Assembly: GCF_010731775.1 (NCBI RefSeq)
Contig: NZ_AP022590.1
Span: 1,054,001 to 1,118,000, forward strand
Direction of reading: 5' to 3'
Length of the DNA stretch: 64,000 nucleotides
Source: Mycobacterium mantenii
GTDB taxonomy: Bacteria > Actinomycetota > Actinomycetes > Mycobacteriales > Mycobacteriaceae
How positions within the stretch are numbered: position 1 is the stretch's first letter; each line of letters starts with the position of its first letter. Position numbers and translations under genes: made by a program. Of this stretch, positions 1 to 39,633 are shown one piece after another. Under the pieces are notes generated by a model that did no database searches, was not told the DNA's origin, and saw only the letters and a program-made list of their open reading frames with translations.

Positions 1-30701
<30,701 letters not shown>

Positions 30702-30743
30702 CGGGCCCCGGGTTACGTCGACCGTGCGATCCAATTCACACGT

Positions 30744-30782
30744 CCGCCGATCACGGTGATCAACACGCGTTGATCGTGGCGG
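30744..30782 (+). terminator. Imperfect hairpin between the NRPS and asnO
   Basis: A perfect inverted repeat GATCAAC / GTTGATC (30758-30764 and 30769-30775, four-base loop ACGC) is extended outward by CAC/GTG and CCGCC/GGCGG with three-base bulges on the left arm. There is no T-tract after it. It sits 43 bases past the NRPS stop and 72 bases before the asnO start, so it may be a mycobacterial-type terminator or a repressor operator. Confidence 0.45.
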
Positions 30783-30841
30783 TAGGTGGCCCGTTGCAGC
30801 ACTTTTCGCGGAGGTCACGCGCGCTTCGGTTCGGGCAACGG

Positions 30842-30847
30842 TAGGGT
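30842..30847 (+). promoter_or_regulatory. Possible leaderless -10 hexamer of asnO
   Basis: TAGGGT fits the mycobacterial TANNNT -10 pattern and ends seven bases before the GTG at 30855, so transcription would begin at or next to the start codon. This supports the GTG that places Cys at residue 2. Confidence 0.4.
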
Positions 30848-30854
30848 CGAAGAC

Positions 30855-32660
30855 GTGTGCGGAGTCACCGGGGAGGTCCGGCTCGACGGGCGGGCGCCCG
30901 ATGTAGCGGCGGTCTCAGCGATGGCCGCGGTGCTGACACCACGGGGCCCCGACGCGGGCGGCGCCTGGTCGCAGGGCCGGGTTGCGCTGGGCCATCGTCG
31001 TCTGAGAATCATCGACCTGACCGAAGCGGGCGCCCAGCCGATGGTCGACTCCGAGCTGGGTCTGTCCATCGCCTGGAACGGCTGCATCTACAACTACAAG
31101 GAGCTGCGCCAGGAACTCAGCGGGTACGGCTACCGCTTCTTCTCGCACAGCGACACCGAGGTGCTGATCAAGGCCTACCACCGGTGGGGCGACGACTTCG
31201 TCAGCCATCTGTTCGGCATGTTCGCCTTCGCGATCGTCGAACGCGACAGCGGGCGGGTGTTGCTCGGACGGGACCGGCTCGGCATCAAACCGCTGTACCT
31301 GACCGAGGACAGCCACCGGATCCGATTCGCGTCGACGCTGCCCGCCCTGCTGGCCGGCGGGGGCGTGGACACCCGGATCGACCCGGTCGCCCTGCACCAC
31401 TACATGAGCTTCCACTCGGTGGTGCCCGCGCCGAACACGATCCTGCGCGGGGTCCGCAAGGTGCCGCCCGCCTCGCTGGTCGCCATCGAGCCCGACGGCA
31501 AACGCACCGTCACCACCTACTGGGCCCCCGACTTCACCCGGCACTCAGACCGCGCGGACTGGTCGGAACGCGACTGGGAAGACGCCGTGCTGTCCACGCT
31601 GCGACTGGCGGTCAAACGCCGCCTGGTCGCCGACGTTCCGGTCGGTTGCCTGCTGTCCGGCGGCGTGGACTCCAGCCTGATCGTGGGTCTGCTCGCCGAA
31701 GCCGGTCAGCACGGGCTGTCGACCTTCTCCATCGGCTTCGAGTCGGCCGGCGGCGTCAAGGGTGACGAGTTCCAGTACTCCGACATCGTGGCCCAGCGCT
31801 TCGAGACCGACCACCACCAGATCCGCATCGAGACCGACCGGATGCTGCCCGCGCTCGACGGGGCCATCGGCGCGATGAGCGAACCGATGGTCAGCCACGA
31901 CTGCGTCGCCTTCTACCTGCTCAGCCAGGAAGTGGCGCGGCACGTGAAGGTCGTGCAGTCCGGCCAGGGCGCCGACGAGGTGTTCGCCGGCTACCACTGG
32001 TATCCGCCGATGGGTGATCCCGCCGCGGCCACCCTGGACGGGGCGGTCGCCCAGTACCGCGGCGCCTTCTTCGACCGCGATGCGGCCGGGGTCCAGGCGC
32101 TGGTCGGGTCGGGCATCGTCGCGCCCGACGACCCCAGCCTGCGGTTCGTCACCGAGCACTTCGCCCAGGCCGGCGCCGAAACCGGCATCGACCGCGCGCT
32201 GCGGCTCGACACGACGGTGATGCTGATCGACGACCCGGTGAAGCGGGTCGACAACATGACGATGGCGTGGGGGCTGGAGGGTCGGGTGCCGTTCCTCGAC
32301 CACGAGCTGGTCGACCTGGCCGCGACCTGCCCGCCGGAATACAAGATCGCGCACGAAGGCAAGGGCGTCCTGAAACAGGCTGCGCGACGGGTGATTCCGT
32401 CGGAGGTCATCGACCGCCCCAAGGGTTACTTCCCGGTCCCGGCGTTGACCCACCTCGAAGGCCCCTACCTCGACATGGTCCGCGACGCCCTCTACGCGCC
32501 CACCGCCAAGGAACGCGGCCTGTTCAACACCGACGCGGTCGACGTGCTGCTGGCCAACCCCAACGGCAGGCTGACCCCGCTGCGCGGCAACGAGCTCTGG
32601 CAGATCGCGCTGCTCGAGCTCTGGTTGCAGCGTCACGGTGTGACGGGCCCGGTTGCATGA
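30855..32660 (+). CDS. asnO: N-acetylglutaminylglutamine amidotransferase (asparagine synthase family)
   Basis: A 601-residue class II glutamine amidotransferase. I chose the GTG at 30855 because it gives Met-Cys-Gly-Val, and the N-terminal Cys2 is the glutaminase nucleophile of this family; upstream in-frame starts would bury it. The N-terminal glutaminase half (GHRRLRIIDL, WNGCIYNY, SHSDTEV) is followed by an ATP-pyrophosphatase half with SGGVDSS near residue 268. The stop overlaps the next start as ATGA, so the two are translationally coupled. In Sinorhizobium meliloti and Pseudomonas the equivalent enzyme amidates N-acetylglutaminylglutamine to the osmoprotectant NAGGN. That role here rests on the fusion partner downstream; ordinary asparagine synthetase is the alternative. 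Confidence 0.85.
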   Translation: MCGVTGEVRLDGRAPDVAAVSAMAAVLTPRGPDAGGAWSQGRVALGHRRLRIIDLTEAGAQPMVDSELGLSIAWNGCIYNYKELRQELSGYGYRFFSHSDTEVLIKAYHRWGDDFVSHLFGMFAFAIVERDSGRVLLGRDRLGIKPLYLTEDSHRIRFASTLPALLAGGGVDTRIDPVALHHYMSFHSVVPAPNTILRGVRKVPPASLVAIEPDGKRTVTTYWAPDFTRHSDRADWSERDWEDAVLSTLRLAVKRRLVADVPVGCLLSGGVDSSLIVGLLAEAGQHGLSTFSIGFESAGGVKGDEFQYSDIVAQRFETDHHQIRIETDRMLPALDGAIGAMSEPMVSHDCVAFYLLSQEVARHVKVVQSGQGADEVFAGYHWYPPMGDPAAATLDGAVAQYRGAFFDRDAAGVQALVGSGIVAPDDPSLRFVTEHFAQAGAETGIDRALRLDTTVMLIDDPVKRVDNMTMAWGLEGRVPFLDHELVDLAATCPPEYKIAHEGKGVLKQAARRVIPSEVIDRPKGYFPVPALTHLEGPYLDMVRDALYAPTAKERGLFNTDAVDVLLANPNGRLTPLRGNELWQIALLELWLQRHGVTGPVA

Positions 32661-34447
32661 CCGTGGTCGACCCCTCCGGCGACCACACCGAGGCGATCAC
32701 GCTCGGTCTGCACGACGCCTCGCCGCCCGAGCTGGTCGACGCGATGGCCAAAGATGTTGAGCTCGAGCTGGGTTGGGGCCGACTGATTTTCGGGCAGACC
32801 TTCGCCAATTCCCAGGAACTGGTCGAGGCGCTGCGCCGCGAGGGGCCCGGGCGGCGCGACATCTGCATCTACGCCCGCGAATCCCACGTGGTGGTCGCCG
32901 AGGCGCCCACCGAGCTGTTCATCGACCCCAGCCACACCTATCGGCTGCGTTTCACCCCGGAGACGAAGAACCTGGCGCCGGCGCCGCTGGGCGTGACGGT
33001 GCGCACCCTCAACGACCCGATCGATGCCGACGCCATGAATCGCGTCTACGTGCGCTGCGGCATGGTCCCGGCCGGGGTGGACGTGATCTGGGACAACCAC
33101 CGGAACGTGCCCGCGGTGAAGTACCTGCTCGCGGTGCGCGACGAGGATGGGGCCGTGGTCGGCACCGTCACCGGCGTCGATCACCAGTTGCTGTTCAACG
33201 ACCCGGAGGAAGGATCGAGCCTGTGGACCCTGGCGGTCGATCCGGCCGCCGGGCTGCCCGGCGTGGGCGGCGCCCTCACCAGGGCGCTGGCCGAGCACTT
33301 CCGCAGCGCGGGCCGCGCCTACATGGATCTGTCGGTGGCGCACGACAACGCGGCCGCCATCGGCCTGTACGAGAAGCTGGGTTTCCGTCGCGTCCCGGTG
33401 CTGGCGATCAAGCGCAAGAACGCGATCAACGAACCGCTCTTCAGCCCGCCGCCCGAGACGGTCGACGACCTCAATCCCTACGCCCGGATCATCGCCGACG
33501 AGGCGCTGCGCCGGGGGATCTGGGTCGAGGTGCTCGACGCCGAGACCGGCGAGATGCGGCTTACGCACGGCGGCCGCAGCGTCATCACCCGGGAATCGTT
33601 GTCCGAGTACACCTCGGCGGTGGCGATGTGCCGCTGCGACGACAAGCGGTTGACGCGGCGCCTGGTCTCCGAGGCGGGCATCACCGTACCGCGGGCCCGG
33701 CTGGCCACCTTCGACGAGAGCGATTTCGCCTTCCTCGAGGAGGTCGGCGAGGTCGTCGTCAAACCGACGCGCGGCGAGCAGGGCAAGGGCATCACCGTTG
33801 GGGTCGTCCCGGACAACGGCCCCGACGACCTCAGCGCCGCCCTGGCCCGGGCCCGCCAGCAATACCCGGACGTGCTGATCGAGCAGCGGGTGGACGGTGA
33901 CGACCTTCGGCTGGTGGTGATCGACGGCCGCGTCGTCGCGGCCGCGCTGCGGATGCCTCCCGAGGTCATCGGCACCGGGGAGCACAGCGTGCGGGACCTG
34001 ATCGCGGCCGAGAGCCGGCGCCGGTCGGCGGCCACCGGCGGTGAGTCCCGCATTCCGCTCGACGACCTCACGGAGTCGACGATCGCCGAAGCCGGCTGGA
34101 CCCTAGACGACGTGCTGCCGCAGGGAACCCGGCTGCGGGTTCGCCGCACCGCCAACCTGCATCAGGGCGGCACCATCCACGACGTCACCGCGCACGTGAA
34201 CAGCGAACTGTGCCGCGTCGCGGTAACGGCGGCCGAGGCGATCGGCATCCCGGTGACCGGGATCGACCTGTTGGTGCCCGACGTCACCGGCGCCGAGTAC
34301 GTCTTCATCGAAGCCAACGAGCGCCCGGGGCTGGCCAACCACGAGCCCCAGCCCACGGCCGCGGCTTTCATCGACTTTCTCTTCCCCGGCCACCCCGGCC
34401 AGCCGCAGGCCTGGACTCCCGAGGAGTCCCGGTCCGACCGGGGTTGA
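32657..34447 (+). CDS. ngg: N-acetylglutaminylglutamine synthetase (GNAT plus ATP-grasp fusion)
   Basis: A 596-residue two-domain enzyme starting at the ATG that overlaps the asnO stop (ATGA). The first half contains a GNAT acetyltransferase fold: the acetyl-CoA region around LAVDPAAGLPGVGGALTRAL (about residues 195-215) and NAAAIGLYEKLGF (about 232-245). The second half is an ATP-grasp ligase with KPTRGEQGKG at about residue 369, resembling cyanophycin synthetase, and the metal-binding segment FIEANERPG at about residue 550. In characterised systems this protein makes the N-acetylated Gln-Gln dipeptide that AsnO then amidates. Genomic pairing with asnO is the defining signature. The peptidase M42 gene that often completes this trio is absent here. 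Confidence 0.87.
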   Translation: MTVVDPSGDHTEAITLGLHDASPPELVDAMAKDVELELGWGRLIFGQTFANSQELVEALRREGPGRRDICIYARESHVVVAEAPTELFIDPSHTYRLRFTPETKNLAPAPLGVTVRTLNDPIDADAMNRVYVRCGMVPAGVDVIWDNHRNVPAVKYLLAVRDEDGAVVGTVTGVDHQLLFNDPEEGSSLWTLAVDPAAGLPGVGGALTRALAEHFRSAGRAYMDLSVAHDNAAAIGLYEKLGFRRVPVLAIKRKNAINEPLFSPPPETVDDLNPYARIIADEALRRGIWVEVLDAETGEMRLTHGGRSVITRESLSEYTSAVAMCRCDDKRLTRRLVSEAGITVPRARLATFDESDFAFLEEVGEVVVKPTRGEQGKGITVGVVPDNGPDDLSAALARARQQYPDVLIEQRVDGDDLRLVVIDGRVVAAALRMPPEVIGTGEHSVRDLIAAESRRRSAATGGESRIPLDDLTESTIAEAGWTLDDVLPQGTRLRVRRTANLHQGGTIHDVTAHVNSELCRVAVTAAEAIGIPVTGIDLLVPDVTGAEYVFIEANERPGLANHEPQPTAAAFIDFLFPGHPGQPQAWTPEESRSDRG

Positions 34448-34472
34448 CGCCTGCGGGCGCGGCGCCGATTTG

Positions 34473-34501
34473 GTACCCGGTCGAGGGCTAGCGACGGGTA
34501 C
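34473..34501 (+). promoter_or_regulatory. Inverted repeat upstream of the MFS gene
   Basis: GTACCCG (34473-34479) and CGGGTAC (34495-34501) form a perfect 7-base inverted repeat with a 15-base spacer. It lies 26 bases after the ngg stop and 39 bases before the MFS start. It could be a regulator site or a weak hairpin; no T-tract follows. Confidence 0.3.
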
Positions 34502-34540
34502 TGAGTGGGTAAATCTCTGTCAAACCAGAACGGAGACCGC

Positions 34541-36025
34541 ATGAGTGCGAGCGCGCAGACCAAAACCATCTCGACGCATGTGCCGGCGCGGCTGGACCGG
34601 CTGCCGTGGTCGCGGTTCCACTGGCGCGTGGTCGTCGGCCTGGGCGGGGTGTGGGTGCTCGACGGGCTCGAGGTCACGATGGTGGGCAACGTGTCGGCCC
34701 GGCTGATGGAGCGCAACAGTGGCATCGCGCTGGACGCCGCGCAGATCGGCATGGCGGCAGCGATCTACATCGCCGGTGCGTGTTCGGGGGCGCTGTTCTT
34801 CGGTCACCTGACGGACCGGTTCGGCCGGCGGAACCTGTTCATCCTTACCCTGGCGATCTATTTGGCGGGGACCGTCGCGACCGCGTTCGCGTTCGCCCCG
34901 TGGTATTTCTTCCTGACCCGTTTCTTCACCGGGGCGGGCATCGGGGGCGAATACGCCGCCATCAATTCGGCCATCGACGAGCTGATCCCGGCGCGGGTGC
35001 GCGGTCGGGTCGACCTGGTGATCAACGGGACCTATTGGCTGGGTTCGGCCGCCGGTGCGGGCGGCGCGCTGATCCTGTTGAACACGTCGAACTTCCCGCC
35101 CAACATCGGATGGCGGCTCGCCTTCGGCATCGGCGCCATCCTCGGGATCTTCGTGCTGCTCGTCCGGCGCAACGTCCCGGAGAGCCCGCGCTGGTTGTTC
35201 ATCCACGGCCGCGACGACGAGGCGGAGCAGATCGTCGGCGAGATCGAAGAGGCGGTCCGGCAGGAGACCGGCCAACCCCTGCCCGAACCGCAGGGCAAGG
35301 CGCTGCGGATCCGCCAGCGCACGGCGATCTCGTTCCGGGAGATCGCCGCCGTGGCGTTCAAGCTCTACCCGCGGCGCGCGGTGCTCGGACTGGCGCTGTT
35401 CATCGGGCAGGCGTTCCTCTACAACGGCGTCACGTTCAACCTCGGCACGCTGCTCAGCCAGTTCTACGCCGTGCCGTCCGGAATGGTGCCGGTGTTCTTC
35501 GTGCTGTGGGCGCTGAGCAATTTCGTCGGCCCGCTGGTCCTCGGGCATCTGTTCGACACCGTCGGCCGCAAACCGATGATCACGCTGACTTACATCGGTT
35601 CCGGCGTCGCGGTGGTGGCGCTGGCGGTGGTGTTCCTCACCCAGGCCGGCGGTGTGTGGGCCTTCATCGGCGTGCTGATCGTCGCGTTCTTCCTGGCGTC
35701 GGCGGGCGCCAGCGCGGCGTACCTGACGGTCAGCGAGATCTTCCCGATGGAGACCAGGGCGCTGGCGATCGCGTTCTTCTACGCGATGGGCACGGCGATC
35801 GGCGGCATCACCGGCCCGCTGCTGTTCGGTCAGCTGATCAACTCGGGCATGCGCAGCGAGGTCGTCTGGTCGTTCCTCATCGGCGCGGTCGTGATGGCCG
35901 CGGCCGGCCTGGTCGAACTGTGGCTCGGCATCGCCGCCGAGCAGCGTCCGCTGGAGGAGCTGGCGTTGCCGCTGACCGTGGAAGACGCTGAGCGTCAAGA
36001 AGATTCGGAACCGGTATCGGACTAG
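34541..36025 (+). CDS. MFS transporter, sugar/acid:H+ symporter type
   Basis: A 494-residue inner-membrane transporter with about twelve hydrophobic segments. The ATG at 34541 is preceded by a GGAG Shine-Dalgarno sequence; a GTG at 34505 in the same frame has none. Family marks include GHLTDRFGRRN in loop 2-3, PESPRWLFIHGR after helix 6, GHLFDTVGRKP in loop 8-9 and a YLTVSEIFPMETRA segment. These fit the metabolite:H+ symporter group (sugar porter or aromatic acid/sialate type). It lies 93 bases after ngg on the same strand, so it may move the osmolyte or its precursors, but substrate prediction is not possible. It converges on the kinase gene with only ten bases between stops. Confidence 0.88.
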   Translation: MSASAQTKTISTHVPARLDRLPWSRFHWRVVVGLGGVWVLDGLEVTMVGNVSARLMERNSGIALDAAQIGMAAAIYIAGACSGALFFGHLTDRFGRRNLFILTLAIYLAGTVATAFAFAPWYFFLTRFFTGAGIGGEYAAINSAIDELIPARVRGRVDLVINGTYWLGSAAGAGGALILLNTSNFPPNIGWRLAFGIGAILGIFVLLVRRNVPESPRWLFIHGRDDEAEQIVGEIEEAVRQETGQPLPEPQGKALRIRQRTAISFREIAAVAFKLYPRRAVLGLALFIGQAFLYNGVTFNLGTLLSQFYAVPSGMVPVFFVLWALSNFVGPLVLGHLFDTVGRKPMITLTYIGSGVAVVALAVVFLTQAGGVWAFIGVLIVAFFLASAGASAAYLTVSEIFPMETRALAIAFFYAMGTAIGGITGPLLFGQLINSGMRSEVVWSFLIGAVVMAAAGLVELWLGIAAEQRPLEELALPLTVEDAERQEDSEPVSD

Positions 36026-36035
36026 GCCGGCCGGA

Positions 36036-37538
36036 TCAGCCGTACGCATCCCACCACGTGTGCAGGTCTTCGACCGTGGCCGGATCCCCGGTGACGTCGC
36101 TGAGCATGAGTCTCGCGTCGTTGGACCAGATCACGTTCGGGTGGTTGTTGTAGCTGCCGCACGCGATCAGGCCGGCCATGTTGTTGGGGGTCTCGTCGTA
36201 GTGCCAGCTGACGGGTGAGCGTCCCTCGCCGGGGCAGTTCACCAGGCTGACGTTGCCGACGTCGTCGGAGAAGGCCGTCTTCAGCCGGTCGGGCGTTCCG
36301 AACAGTCCGTAGGTGGCCCGGGTCGGGCCGCCGGGCTGGGTGTTCTGTCCGCAGGTCACCATGGCCACCGCGTGCACCCAGACGCTGCCCGATTCGGGAG
36401 TGGCCGGCGTGCAGGTGCCGGGCAGGTAACCCGGCGGGAGCAGGCTGATCAGCCGCGCCTGGTCGCCGGTGGGGGCGGCGGTGGACGGTGGCGCGGTCTT
36501 GCCCGAACCGGTCCGGTGCGGCGGCTGGCTGGTCGGTTTGAGCACCAGCCAGACGCCGACGGCAGCGATCGCGACGGTGACGACGGCCGCAGCGGCCACC
36601 ATCGGCCACCGGGTGCGCTTGCGTCGCGGCGGCGCGGGCGGGCTGATCGGGATGTCGGCGTCCGCGGTGTCGCTGCGTTCCAGGATCGTGTCGGCGCGCT
36701 CGCGCTCGGGGCTGGTCAGCGCCTTGTGCGCGGCGTCCGCCAGGGCCCCGGCGGTGGCGTAGCGCTCGCCGGGGTCTTTGGCCATCCCCGCCGCGATCAC
36801 CGCGTCGAAGGCCCGGCTCACGCCGTGCGCGCTGGGTTTGGGGATGGGCTGCATCATGTGCGCGGTCACTAGCGCGCCGGTGCTGTCGGCGCCGTACGGC
36901 GGGATCCCGGTCAGGCATTCGTAGAGCACACAGGCCAGCGCGTACACATCGGCGCGGGAAGTCACCTCGTCACTCGAAAAGCGTTCGGGCGCCATGTATT
37001 TCAAGGTTCCCACCGCGGTGCCCAATTGGGTGAGTTTCTCGTCGGTCTTGGCGCTGGCGATACCAAAGTCCACCAGATAGGCGAAGTCGTCGCCGGTGAT
37101 CAGGATGTTCTGCGGCTTGACGTCACGATGTGTCACCCCGGCGGCGTGCGCGGCGTCCAGAGCCGACGCGACCTGGTGGATGATGGCCACCGCCCGCGGC
37201 GCGGGCAGCGGTCCCTCCCGTTCGAGCAAGCTGTCCAAATCGACACCCTCGATGAGGCGCATCTCCAGGAACAGTTGGCCGTCGATTTCGCCGTAGTCGT
37301 GGATCGGCACCACGTGCGGCTCCAGCAGCCTGCCGGTGATGCGGGCCTCGCGCTCCATTCGCTTGCGGAACACCGGATCCTGGCTGAACGTGTGCGACAT
37401 CAGCTTCACCGCGACGGTCCACTGCTTAACGGTGTGCTCGGCTTCGTAGACCTCGCCCATTCCGCCGCGGCCGAGCAGCCGCTTCAGCAGGTACGGCCCG
37501 AACATCGTCCCCGACCGCGACCCCTGCGCGTCGCTCAT
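36036..37538 (-). CDS. Transmembrane Ser/Thr protein kinase, PknE-related catalytic domain
   Basis: A 500-residue receptor kinase. The ATG at 37538 is preceded by GGAG; a TTG four codons upstream is less likely. The catalytic domain has GRGGMGEVYEAE (about 23-34), Lys45, HRDVKPQN (catalytic Asp139), DFG Asp157, Thr-rich activation loop and APE. A basic stretch RRKRTR precedes one membrane helix (about 311-333). The outside part (about 340-500) has LLPPGYLPGTC and four cysteines but no CPPC, so it is unrelated to that of the neighbouring kinase. The catalytic domain is very similar to pknE immediately upstream on the same strand, which suggests a tandem duplication with a replaced sensor. The ligand is unknown. 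Confidence 0.93.
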   Translation of the reverse strand: MSDAQGSRSGTMFGPYLLKRLLGRGGMGEVYEAEHTVKQWTVAVKLMSHTFSQDPVFRKRMEREARITGRLLEPHVVPIHDYGEIDGQLFLEMRLIEGVDLDSLLEREGPLPAPRAVAIIHQVASALDAAHAAGVTHRDVKPQNILITGDDFAYLVDFGIASAKTDEKLTQLGTAVGTLKYMAPERFSSDEVTSRADVYALACVLYECLTGIPPYGADSTGALVTAHMMQPIPKPSAHGVSRAFDAVIAAGMAKDPGERYATAGALADAAHKALTSPERERADTILERSDTADADIPISPPAPPRRKRTRWPMVAAAAVVTVAIAAVGVWLVLKPTSQPPHRTGSGKTAPPSTAAPTGDQARLISLLPPGYLPGTCTPATPESGSVWVHAVAMVTCGQNTQPGGPTRATYGLFGTPDRLKTAFSDDVGNVSLVNCPGEGRSPVSWHYDETPNNMAGLIACGSYNNHPNVIWSNDARLMLSDVTGDPATVEDLHTWWDAYG

Positions 37539-37632
37539 CGCTGACTCCAATCAACTCACAACGCCAGGCGGTTCCGTCCACCGATCGCCGCAGGAAAAGT
37601 ACAACATCCCCTCGGCGGCGGCGGACCGTGTG

Positions 37633-39459
37633 TTATCCGGTGAGTTTCGTCAGCCAGGCCGGGTTCTGGTAGTTCACGGCCGTGCTGCCGTCCCACACGA
37701 ACGGGGTGGAGTTGGCGTTGTCCGCCGACAGCGTCGAGTAGCCGTTCGCCGCTTTGGTTTTCGCCGTGCCGAGATCATCGCCGGACTTGATGCAGGTGAT
37801 GACGCCGGCGTCGGCGCCGAGCGTCTTGGCCAATTGCGCGAGCTCGCCGTCGGTGCGGTCCTCGGCGGCGCCCTCTTGTGGCTGAAAGTTGCTGGCGAAC
37901 AAGCCGGCATAGAAGGCGGCGTAGAGCTTGGGGTCGTTCTGCGCGGCGACGCAGTAAGTGGCCGCCACCGCGCGGGTCGAGTAGTCCTGGCTGTGCGACT
38001 TGTCGTCGAGGAAGTTGAGCAGGTGATAGCGCACGGCGAGCTTCTTGTTGTTCACCGCGGTGTCGATGTCCGCGGCATTCGACCTGATGAAGCTGCCGCA
38101 CGGCGGGCAGATGGGTTCGTTGAAGAGGTCGATCGTGGTCTGGGCCGCCGAACTGCCCACGAACACACCGTCGTCGAGGACCCGCAGCGCGACCGCGTCC
38201 GGCGGCGGCGGAGGCGGGACCGGTGCCGGCCGGGACTTCGATTCCCAGGGGCGGATGACGCCGAGGATCACCCCGATGAGGGCCACCGTGAGGGTGGCGG
38301 CGACACCGACCCAGAGCCAGGGCTTGCGGCTGGCGCGCGACAGCTGGCCCCAGGGCGGGGTCGCCGCGCCAGCGGCGTTCGTCCAGACCGGCGGGCGGCT
38401 CCACGCCGTCGGCTGTAACCCCGGTGCGCCGGAAGCCAACAGCGCACCCGGCGGCGTGGGCCAGGGACCGACCGGCTGTTGTTGCGGCGCGGGCGGAGCG
38501 GGCGCGAACCCGCCGACGGACTGGCCGCCCGCCGCCTGGCCGCCGACCGCCTGGCCGGCGAACGCGGCTGGCGGCGCTGCCACTTGACTGCGCTCCAGGA
38601 TGTCGGTGGCCCGGTCTTGATCGGGCGCGGCCAGCGCCCCGTAGGCCGCGGCCGACAGGTCACCGCAGGTGAGGAAGCGGTCCGCGGGGTCCTTGGCCAT
38701 GCCGCGGGCGATGACCCCGTCGAAGGCCGCCGGGATGCTGGGCCGCGCCGCGCTCGGGCGCGGGATCGGCTGGCGCACGTGCGCGCCCATCACGCTCAGT
38801 TGGTCGCCCGTGTAGGGCGGCGAGCCGGTCAGGCACTCGTACAGCACACAGGCCAGAGCGTAGATGTCGGCCTGGGCCGTTATTTCGGAGTCGCCGAACC
38901 GCTCCGGGGCCATGTATTTGGCGGTGCCGACGGTGGTGCCGATTTGGGTGAGTTTTTCGTCGGAAGTCGCGCTGGCGATGCCGAAATCGACCAGGTAGGC
39001 GAAGTCGTCGGCGCTCACCAAAATGTTCTCCGGCTTCACGTCGCGATGCAGGATCCCGGCCGCGTGCGCGGCATCGAGCGCCGAACCGATCTGGCGGACA
39101 ATCGCTATCGCCCGCGGCGGGGATATCGGTCCGAAGCGTTTCAGCATGCTGGCCAGGTCTTTGCCGTCGATCAGCCGCATGTCGACGTAGAGCTGGCCGT
39201 CGATCTCACCGAAGTCGTGGATGGGCACGACGTGCGGCTCATGCAGCCGCCCGGCGGTGCGGGCCTCGCGCTGCATCCGCGAGCGGAATACCGGATCGTT
39301 GGACAGGGTCCGCGACATCAGTTTCAGGGCCACGATGCGCTCGCGCACCGTGTCCTCGGCCTCGTAGACGTCGCCCATGCCGCCGCGACCGACCAGCCGC
39401 TGCAGCCGATACGGCCCGAATTGCGTACCCTCCCGCGAATCCGCGGTCGCGTCACCCAT
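37633..39459 (-). CDS. pknE: Ser/Thr protein kinase PknE with extracellular thioredoxin-fold domain
   Basis: A 608-residue receptor kinase closely matching M. tuberculosis PknE (566 residues) over both the kinase domain and the ectodomain. The ATG at 39459 has GAGGAG upstream. Seen motifs: GRGGMGDVYEAE, Lys46, HRDVKPEN (Asp140), DFG Asp158, activation-loop Thr175, Thr176 and Thr179. The juxtamembrane linker is longer than in M. tuberculosis and includes short Gly-Gln-Ala-Val-Gly-Gly type repeats (about 300-317) and a Pro-rich tract. One membrane helix lies at about 381-402. The extracytoplasmic part is DsbG-like with CPPC at 451-454. PknE in M. tuberculosis responds to nitric oxide stress; the same role here is inferred. 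Confidence 0.95.
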   Translation of the reverse strand: MGDATADSREGTQFGPYRLQRLVGRGGMGDVYEAEDTVRERIVALKLMSRTLSNDPVFRSRMQREARTAGRLHEPHVVPIHDFGEIDGQLYVDMRLIDGKDLASMLKRFGPISPPRAIAIVRQIGSALDAAHAAGILHRDVKPENILVSADDFAYLVDFGIASATSDEKLTQIGTTVGTAKYMAPERFGDSEITAQADIYALACVLYECLTGSPPYTGDQLSVMGAHVRQPIPRPSAARPSIPAAFDGVIARGMAKDPADRFLTCGDLSAAAYGALAAPDQDRATDILERSQVAAPPAAFAGQAVGGQAAGGQSVGGFAPAPPAPQQQPVGPWPTPPGALLASGAPGLQPTAWSRPPVWTNAAGAATPPWGQLSRASRKPWLWVGVAATLTVALIGVILGVIRPWESKSRPAPVPPPPPPDAVALRVLDDGVFVGSSAAQTTIDLFNEPICPPCGSFIRSNAADIDTAVNNKKLAVRYHLLNFLDDKSHSQDYSTRAVAATYCVAAQNDPKLYAAFYAGLFASNFQPQEGAAEDRTDGELAQLAKTLGADAGVITCIKSGDDLGTAKTKAANGYSTLSADNANSTPFVWDGSTAVNYQNPAWLTKLTG

Positions 39460-39633
39460 CCAAGACTCCTCACCGCCAGCCGTGCTCCGCAAACCGCCGA
39501 CCGGCGTCCTCGGGCACCCGGCCAATGCCGGCGCCGAATCCGTGTTCACGGTGGCATGCAGGCATAAGGCTAAGGTTTTCGCGACCGCGAGGCACGGCGA
39601 ATAGCGAAAGCCAGCTAATTCGACGGCGCGCGA

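Noticed and set aside
36025..36032. GGCCGGCC palindrome between the converging MFS and kinase genes
   Set aside because: Too short for a terminator on its own and common in DNA of this composition.
34520..36049. Minus-strand open frame of about 509 codons opposite the MFS gene
   Set aside because: The translation is highly charged with no motif, while the plus strand gives a perfect transporter.
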